Shown here piece by piece: positions 43,635-49,190 of a DNA stretch of 49,190 nt. The DNA lies in contig NZ_JACJUQ010000016.1 in NCBI RefSeq assembly GCF_014235845.1, positions 1 to 49,190 of the forward strand, read 5' to 3'. The notes beneath the pieces are model-generated. The model ran no database searches, was not told the DNA's origin, and worked only from the letters and a program-made list of their open reading frames with translations. The number at the start of each line of letters is the position of its first letter. The first letter of the stretch is position 1. The position numbers and the translations under genes are program-made. Source of the DNA: Pontivivens nitratireducens. GTDB taxonomy: Bacteria; Pseudomonadota; Alphaproteobacteria; Rhodobacterales; Rhodobacteraceae.

Positions 43635-44166
43635 GCGGACGGTTTTTCCCGGCTGAGAAGGGAACGCGAAAGGATTTGGTAAGGAACGCGGTGTCAGGAT
43701 GTTCCTCAACCTTCGCGTCCCCACGCCGCCGTCAGCGAAATGTCGCAGGCAAATGTGCCGCGAGGTCATGGAAAATTTCGTCCGGTCCGTGATCTGAGCG
43801 GATTCTATCCACAGGGTGTGAGCGGTCTGCGAGCAACGCGCCATAAGCGCAATCAATATAGGACAAATCAGCGATCGGGTGCCCTTGGGGATGAAACCCG
43901 TGCGACTCGGAGCGTGCCTGCGGCATCTAGCGGATCGCTCGATATCAAGCGCAATATCTAGTTTATATGACAAAAAATCCGTTGACGATGCGGGTGCGCA
44001 GACTTCATGTTGTGTATCGAAGATGGGCGGACACAAGATGCGGCGCAGGCATCATCAACCGACCCGTCATACAGTTCACAGACACCGATCAGGGATGGCC
44101 GGCGCCGCCCCTTTCCGCGACAGCGGAAGCTTCCGTGCGCCATCCTGCCGCCACGAGGATAGTATC
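43635..44166. promoter_or_regulatory. nrdJ upstream region with two probable NrdR boxes
   Basis: 532 bases without a convincing gene. Two 16-base sites, 43918-43933 and 43949-43964, share C(n)3ATCTAG at the same offset, exactly 31 bases apart. The second matches the NrdR consensus (aCaCwAtATaTwGtGt) at 12 of 16 positions, the first at about 7. Tandem boxes about 31 bases apart are how NrdR binds ribonucleotide-reductase promoters. A TTGACG -35 candidate lies at 43982-43987, without a clear -10. No cobalamin riboswitch core is recognisable. Confidence 0.5.
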
Positions 44167-47100
44167 ATGAAGATCGATCGCCGCTTTACCAAAGCCTCCA
44201 AGGATGCCTACGCAGCGTTGGAGTTCCGCACGACAACCTCTGAAATCCGCAACCCGGACGGATCGGTTGTGTTCGCGCTCGAAGGTGTCGAGGTTCCCAA
44301 CGGCTGGTCGCAGGTCGCGTCCGACGTTCTGGCGCAGAAATATTTCCGCAAGGCGGGCGTGCCCGCCGCGCTGAAGCCGGTGAAGGAAAAGGGCGTTCCC
44401 GAATTTCTGTGGCGCAGCATCCCGGACGAAAAGGCCCTGGCCGAGATGCCGGAGGGCGAGCGCTTCGGCGGTGAAACCTCAGCCAAGCAGGTATTTGACC
44501 GTCTGGCGGGCACATGGGCCTATTGGGGTTGGAAGGGCGGCTACTTCTCGACCGAGGCGGACGCGAAATCCTATTTCGATGAAATGCGCTTCATGCTGGC
44601 GGCGCAGATGTCGGCCCCGAACTCCCCGCAATGGTTCAACACCGGCCTGCACTGGGCCTATGGCATCGACGGGCCGTCGCAGGGCCACTTCTATGTCGAT
44701 TTCGAGAGCGGCAAGCTGGTCCGGTCCAAAACCGCGTATGAGCACCCGCAGCCCCATGCCTGCTTCATCCAGTCCGTCACTGACGATCTGGTCAATGAGG
44801 GCGGCATCATGGACCTGTGGACACGCGAGGCGCGGCTGTTCAAGTACGGATCGGGCACGGGCACGAACTTCTCCAGCTTGCGCGGTTTCAACGAGCCGCT
44901 GGGCGGTGGCGGCAAGTCGTCCGGCCTGATGTCCTTCCTCAAGATCGGGGACCGGGCCGCGGGTGCGATCAAGTCTGGCGGCACCACACGCCGCGCGGCG
45001 AAGATGGTGATCTGCGACATGGATCACCCCGATATCGAGGCGTTCATCAACTGGAAGGTCGTGGAGGAGCAGAAGGTCGCGTCGCTCGTTGCTGGCTCCA
45101 AGATGCATGAGGCGAAGCTGAACGACATCTTCGAGGCGATCCGCCAGTGGGACGGCAAGGAGGCAGACGCCTTCGATCCCAAGGCGAACCCCGGTCTGAA
45201 GGCTGCTATCAAGGGCGCGAAAAAGACCGCCATCCCCGAGACTTACGTCAAGAGGGTGCTGGATTACGCGAAGCAGGGCTATACCGCGATCGAGTTCCCC
45301 ACATACGATACCGATTGGGATTCCGAGGCGTACAACACCGTTGCGGGCCAAAACTCCAACAACTCGGTGCGGGTGACGGACAGCTTCCTCGAAGCGGTCA
45401 AGAAGGATCAGCCGTGGGAGCTGTTGCGCCGCACCGACGGCAAGGTCGCGAAAACCGTGAACGCACGCGAATTGTGGGACCAGATCGGCCACGCCGCGTG
45501 GGCCTGCGCCGATCCGGGCATCCAGTTCCACGATACGGTCAACGCCTGGCACACCTGCCCGGCGGACGGTGAGATCCGCGGCTCCAACCCATGCTCGGAA
45601 TACATGTTCCTCAACGATACGGCATGCAACCTCGCGTCCATGAACCTGCTGACGTTCCTGCACGATGGTGAGTTCGACGTGGACGGCTATGTCCATGCCA
45701 CACGCCTGTGGACGGTGACGCTGGAAATCTCCGTCCTGATGGCGCAGTTCCCGTCCGAGGCGATCGCGAAGCGGTCCTATGAGTTCCGCACACTGGGTCT
45801 GGGCTATGCCAATATCGGCGGCCTGCTGATGAACATGGGTCATTCCTATGACAGCGACGAGGGCCGCGCCCTGTGTGGCGCACTGACCGCAATTATGACG
45901 GGGGTCAGCTATGCCACCTCGGCCGAGATGGCGGGCGAGCAGGGGCCGTTCCCCGGCTATGCCAAGAATGCCGACCACATGCTGCGCGTTATCCGCAACC
46001 ACCGCCGCGCCGCCTATGGCGAGAGCACGGGCTACGAGGGTCTGGCCGTCGCACCCGTGCCCCTGGACCACGCAAACTGCCCCGATGGCCGCCTGATCAA
46101 CATGGCGCACGCCGCCTGGGACGAGGCGCTGGCCGAGGGTGAGAAATCCGGCTACCGCAATGCGCAGGTCAGCGTGATCGCGCCGACCGGCACCATCGGT
46201 CTGGTCATGGATTGCGATACCACGGGCATCGAGCCTGACTTCGCGCTGGTGAAGTTCAAGAAGCTGGCCGGTGGCGGCTACTTCAAGATCATCAACCAGT
46301 CGGTTCCGGCGGCATTGGCCAAGCAGGGCTACGGCTCCGCCCAGATCGAGGAGATCGTCAGCTACGCGGTGGGCCACGGCTCCATCGGCAATGCGCCGGC
46401 GATCAACCACACGGCGCTGATCGGGCACGGTTTCGGTGAGGCGGAAATCGCCAAGGTCGAGGCCGCGCTGGCCACCGCCTTCGACATCCGGTTCGTGTTC
46501 AACCAGTGGACGCTGGGCGTGGATTTCTGCACCGGTACGCTGGGCATCCCCGAGGCGAAGCTGAACGACCCCACCTTCGACCTGCTGCGGCATCTGGGCT
46601 TCAGCAAGGGTCAGATCGAGGCGGCGAACAACCACGTTTGCGGCACCATGACGCTGGAGGGCGCGCCGCATCTGCGTGAGGAGCACTACGCGATCTTCGA
46701 CTGCGCCAACCCCTGCGGCAAGATCGGCAAGCGCTATCTGAGCGTGGACAGCCACATCCACATGATGGCGGCGGCGCAGAGCTTCATCTCGGGCGCGATC
46801 TCCAAGACGATCAACATGCCCAACGATGCAACCATCGAGGACTGCTTGGCCGCTTACGATCTGTCCCACTCGCTGGGCGTCAAGGCGAACGCGCTCTACC
46901 GTGACGGCTCGAAACTGTCGCAGCCGCTGTCCGCCGCATTGATCGACGAGGATGACGACGAACTGGAGGAGGCCTTGATCGAGGCCCCGGCGGGCGAGAA
47001 GGCGACCATCCTGGCCGAAAAACTGGTCGAGAAGGTCATCTACCGCGAAGTCGCGAAGGGCCGCAGCAAGCTGCCCGAACGGCGCAAGGGCTACACCCAG

Positions 47101-47796
47101 AAGGCCATCGTCGGCGGTCACAAGGTCTACTTGCGCACCGGCGAATACCAGGACGGCAAGCTGGGCGAGATCTTCATCGACATGCACAAGGAGGGCGCCG
47201 CCTTCCGCGCGATGATGAACAACTTCGCCATCGCAATCAGCGTCGGCCTGCAATACGGTGTGCCGCTGGAGGAATACGTCGAGGCGTTCACCTTCACCCG
47301 GTTCGAACCTGCGGGCATGGTTCAGGGCAATGACAGCATCAAGAATGCGACCTCGATCCTGGATTACATCTTCCGCGAACTGGCCGTCTCCTATCTGGAC
47401 CGGACCGATCTGGCGCATGTCAAGCCCGAGGGCGAGGTGATGTCCGATCTGGGCCGCGGGGTCGAGGAAGGGGCGAGCAACGTCCGCACCCCCGATGAGG
47501 AAGCAACCCAGCATTCCATGGACATGATCCGCCAGATCTCCTCGACCGGCTATCTGCGCAAACGTCTGCCGCATGACCTGACCGTGCTGTCGGGCGGTCT
47601 GACCGATCTGGCCGTGACCCCGGTTCAGCAGGCGCAGGCCTCCACCACGGCCGGAATGGCGATGGATGCGCGGACCAAGGCGAAGATGCAGGGCTACGAG
47701 GGCGATCCGTGCGGCGAGTGCGGCAACTTCACCCTGGTGCGCAACGGCACCTGCATGAAGTGCAACACCTGCGGCGGCACGTCCGGCTGTAGCTGA
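44167..47796 (+). CDS. nrdJ: Vitamin B12-dependent (class II) ribonucleoside-diphosphate reductase
   Basis: 1209 aa adenosylcobalamin-dependent reductase making deoxynucleotides with or without oxygen. The N-terminal part is [12 protein letters not shown]-like ([12 protein letters not shown]), and [26 protein letters not shown] and [21 protein letters not shown] carry the redox Cys pair region and the radical-site Cys-x-Glu. The C-terminus ends in a [22 protein letters not shown] cysteine-rich module typical of long NrdJ proteins. ATG 44167 follows GAGG. It needs a cobalamin supply, as does the corrinoid module at 25-32 kb. It is a single-gene unit with its own terminator and probable NrdR control. 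Confidence 0.97.
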   Translation: MKIDRRFTKASKDAYAALEFRTTTSEIRNPDGSVVFALEGVEVPNGWSQVASDVLAQKYFRKAGVPAALKPVKEKGVPEFLWRSIPDEKALAEMPEGERFGGETSAKQVFDRLAGTWAYWGWKGGYFSTEADAKSYFDEMRFMLAAQMSAPNSPQWFNTGLHWAYGIDGPSQGHFYVDFESGKLVRSKTAYEHPQPHACFIQSVTDDLVNEGGIMDLWTREARLFKYGSGTGTNFSSLRGFNEPLGGGGKSSGLMSFLKIGDRAAGAIKSGGTTRRAAKMVICDMDHPDIEAFINWKVVEEQKVASLVAGSKMHEAKLNDIFEAIRQWDGKEADAFDPKANPGLKAAIKGAKKTAIPETYVKRVLDYAKQGYTAIEFPTYDTDWDSEAYNTVAGQNSNNSVRVTDSFLEAVKKDQPWELLRRTDGKVAKTVNARELWDQIGHAAWACADPGIQFHDTVNAWHTCPADGEIRGSNPCSEYMFLNDTACNLASMNLLTFLHDGEFDVDGYVHATRLWTVTLEISVLMAQFPSEAIAKRSYEFRTLGLGYANIGGLLMNMGHSYDSDEGRALCGALTAIMTGVSYATSAEMAGEQGPFPGYAKNADHMLRVIRNHRRAAYGESTGYEGLAVAPVPLDHANCPDGRLINMAHAAWDEALAEGEKSGYRNAQVSVIAPTGTIGLVMDCDTTGIEPDFALVKFKKLAGGGYFKIINQSVPAALAKQGYGSAQIEEIVSYAVGHGSIGNAPAINHTALIGHGFGEAEIAKVEAALATAFDIRFVFNQWTLGVDFCTGTLGIPEAKLNDPTFDLLRHLGFSKGQIEAANNHVCGTMTLEGAPHLREEHYAIFDCANPCGKIGKRYLSVDSHIHMMAAAQSFISGAISKTINMPNDATIEDCLAAYDLSHSLGVKANALYRDGSKLSQPLSAALIDEDDDELEEALIEAPAGEKATILAEKLVEKVIYREVAKGRSKLPERRKGYTQKAIVGGHKVYLRTGEYQDGKLGEIFIDMHKEGAAFRAMMNNFAIAISVGLQYGVPLEEYVEAFTFTRFEPAGMVQGNDSIKNATSILDYIFRELAVSYLDRTDLAHVKPEGEVMSDLGRGVEEGASNVRTPDEEATQHSMDMIRQISSTGYLRKRLPHDLTVLSGGLTDLAVTPVQQAQASTTAGMAMDARTKAKMQGYEGDPCGECGNFTLVRNGTCMKCNTCGGTSGCS

Positions 47797-47895
47797 TCGA
47801 ACAGGGGGCGGGGCCATGGTCCCGCCCTCCGCGCGTCAGGCCGCGGGTGAGAAACCGGGCAGTCAATAACCGCAAAGAGCCTGAACAGCGAGACT

Positions 47896-47921
47896 GGGGT
47901 GCCCTTGGGCGCCCCATTTTT
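47896..47921 (+). terminator. Rho-independent terminator after nrdJ
   Basis: GGGGTGCCC (47896-47904) pairs with GGGCGCCCC (47907-47915) with one G.U pair and a tight loop, then ATTTTT. It lies about 100 bases after the nrdJ stop. A second GC-rich dyad at 47804-47830, immediately after the stop, has no T-run. Confidence 0.8.
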
Positions 47922-48027
47922 CTGGTTAACGACAGATTACTTCCCGAATCTCTAAAATGCCGTATATTCAATGGGTTGAAAGAAATCATCCCCACCCGGT
48001 ACGTATGAATACCGAGTGGAGGATACG

Positions 48028-49119
48028 ATGACCAATGAGTGGCGACATGCGAACAGCCCGGCGGAAAGCGGTCAGCATGACGTCGCCACGTATAGCGGTC
48101 CTGCATCGGACGCGATCAGGGCGCAACTGGCCCTGATCGGCGGCGACATGGGAAGCTTCGAATGGGATATTCCGGCAGGTCTGGTTTATTGCGACGCGCG
48201 TCTTGCAGATGATTTCGGCCTCCCCCCCGGGCACAAGAGCTACAGCGTCGAGGATTTCTTCGCTTGCATCCATCCCGACGACGTGCCTGCCATCGAAATT
48301 GAGGTCGATCGCGCCATCGAGGAGCGTGTGGATTATCACATGGAATGGCGCGTCATCAAAAATGGGGGAGAGATCCGCTGGGTCGGCGGGCGCGGCCGGA
48401 TCGTAGAGCGGGATCCAACGGGGGGCGCACTGCGCATGTTGGGCGTGAACTGGGATGTGACCGAACGCAAAGAACAAGAGCAGGCGCTGAAGGCCCTCGC
48501 GATGGAGATGGAACATCGGGTCAAGAACGCCTTCGCGATGGTGTCCGCACTGACCGGCATGGCGGCCCGGCGTTGCGAAACCCCTGAGGAAATGAAGGAA
48601 ACGCTGCGCGGACAGATCCGGGCGCTCGGTAAGGCTCATTCGCTGGGTGTATCAGGCACCGGGGCAGCGGATCGCGGCGATGTTGTCATCGCGGATCTGA
48701 TCCGGACCGCCCTGGCCCCATGGGAGTCGCTGCACCCCGAGCTTTCGTTGCAGTCGCGGGTCACGGTCTCCGCCCAGGCGGGGGCGAGCCTGGCGATGCT
48801 GCTATACGAGCTGACAACAAACGCCACGAAGTACGGCGGGTTGAGCGATGAGGGCGCAAGGTTGAGCGTATCGTTGCAATGCCAGGCGAATGGCGACGCG
48901 GTTCTGACCTGGTGCGAAACCATGCCATCGCGCGCACCGCGTCTGCATACGAAATCCGGTCTGGATGGCTATGGCACGATCCTGCTGGCACAGGCCGCCC
49001 AAACGCTGGACGCGGAACTGACGCGTCTGTTCCACCCGGACGGATTGCAATTGATCCTCACGATCCCGGTGCATTCGCTGAAATCTCAGGATGCGATCGC
49101 GGCAAGAGTCACCGCCTAG
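48028..49119 (+). CDS. PAS domain HWE-family sensor histidine kinase
   Basis: 363 aa soluble kinase from ATG 48028 with GTGGAGG upstream. A PAS domain spans about residues 35-145 (MGSFEWDIPAGLVYCDARLADDFGL to GVNWDVTERK). The phospho-acceptor His163 is in MEHRVKNAFAMV, the N-box Asn265 in ELTTNATKYGG, and the HWE signature is Trp295-x-Glu297 (LTWCE). The G-box is GLDGYGTILL. No response regulator is in the window. The stop TAG at 49117-49119 lies inside the CTAG target of the flanking IS, so the last codons, and any downstream partner, may have been altered by the insertion. The kinase core is complete. Confidence 0.88.
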   Translation: MTNEWRHANSPAESGQHDVATYSGPASDAIRAQLALIGGDMGSFEWDIPAGLVYCDARLADDFGLPPGHKSYSVEDFFACIHPDDVPAIEIEVDRAIEERVDYHMEWRVIKNGGEIRWVGGRGRIVERDPTGGALRMLGVNWDVTERKEQEQALKALAMEMEHRVKNAFAMVSALTGMAARRCETPEEMKETLRGQIRALGKAHSLGVSGTGAADRGDVVIADLIRTALAPWESLHPELSLQSRVTVSAQAGASLAMLLYELTTNATKYGGLSDEGARLSVSLQCQANGDAVLTWCETMPSRAPRLHTKSGLDGYGTILLAQAAQTLDAELTRLFHPDGLQLILTIPVHSLKSQDAIAARVTA

Positions 49120-49190
49120 GGCCTGTCCCCATAATCAGGCTTCCCCATTCGTTCGTCGCGTGATTCAGTATCTCCGACAGAGGAGGTTGT
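49116..49190 (+). mobile_element. IS end (IS5-like), right copy, partial
   Basis: The 75 bases are the reverse complement of positions 2-76. After CTAG (49116-49119) the element begins GGCCTGTCCCC and runs to AGGAGG (49181-49186) at the window edge, where a transposase start codon would be expected. It is the same end of the same element as at the left, so the two copies face outward in inverted orientation. Confidence 0.7.

Noticed and set aside
43635-44166. Cobalamin riboswitch upstream of nrdJ
   Set aside because: The B12-box core is not present. The tandem ATCTAG sites fit NrdR control better.
44479-47817. 1112-codon open frame antisense to nrdJ
   Set aside because: It mirrors nrdJ, has no recognisable domain and is His/Arg/Val-rich as GC-rich shadow frames are. 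nrdJ itself is unmistakable.
47804-47830. GC-rich dyad directly after nrdJ as the main terminator
   Set aside because: It has no T-run after the stem. The hairpin at 47896-47921 with ATTTTT is the better terminator.
1-49190. CRISPR array, prophage or integrative element
   Set aside because: No regularly spaced repeats, integrase, structural phage genes or attachment-site repeats beside the tRNA were seen.

Overview
The window is a high-GC stretch typical of an alphaproteobacterium of the Rhodobacteraceae (Roseobacter-like). Support is the gene content rather than any single marker: an isoquinoline-oxidoreductase-type molybdoenzyme pair, Entner-Doudoroff edd-eda, a liv-type ABC operon carrying an acyl-CoA ligase, a class II (B12) ribonucleotide reductase, an HWE histidine kinase, a LuxR solo and an aerobic-type corrinoid C1 module. 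Both ends are the same 75-base sequence in inverted orientation. It looks like one end of an IS5-like insertion sequence abutting a CTAG target, so the window is a unique segment between two inverted copies of one IS.

Layout. 0.2-3.7 kb: iorB-iorA with a divergent TetR regulator. 3.9-7.4 kb: a glutathione transferase and a stand-alone formate dehydrogenase alpha subunit. 7.4-9.8 kb: a glycine-zipper lipoprotein and the two halves of the tRNA-modifying MnmC enzyme as separate, divergent genes. 10-15 kb: a LuxR solo, gap with a clear terminator, purM-purN, a small membrane protein, a tRNA with anticodon CAT (probably tRNA-Ile2) and a small lipoprotein. 15.2-17.7 kb: edd-eda. 18.0-24.7 kb: a tightly coupled seven-gene operon (livH, livM, livG, livF, a 56-residue membrane protein, acyl-CoA synthetase, binding protein). 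25.0-25.6 kb: an AT-richer nuclease gene.

25.7-33.6 kb is the most interesting part. It holds a RamA-like reductive activator of corrinoid proteins, a methyltetrahydrofolate:corrinoid methyltransferase, a divergent MetF paralogue and a PF13769 'virulence factor' protein, with canonical metF divergent from them. An aldehyde dehydrogenase and a transglutaminase-like gene on the other strand lie between the activator and the rest. Together these suggest corrinoid-dependent demethylation of a methylated substrate, with methyl groups passed to tetrahydrofolate and on to C1 oxidation. The substrate methyltransferase and the corrinoid protein themselves are not in the window.

33.7-49.1 kb: an MscS-type channel, ppx/gppA-rlmE, an orphan Tat-exported peptide-type binding protein, a cytochrome P450 translationally coupled to a gamma-family PLP lyase, an Ldh-family dehydrogenase with an aldose epimerase, nrdJ preceded by two probable NrdR boxes and followed by a terminator, and a PAS-HWE histidine kinase whose stop codon lies inside the IS target site. 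The product calls rest on protein families I recognise from the sequence. No database search was run.
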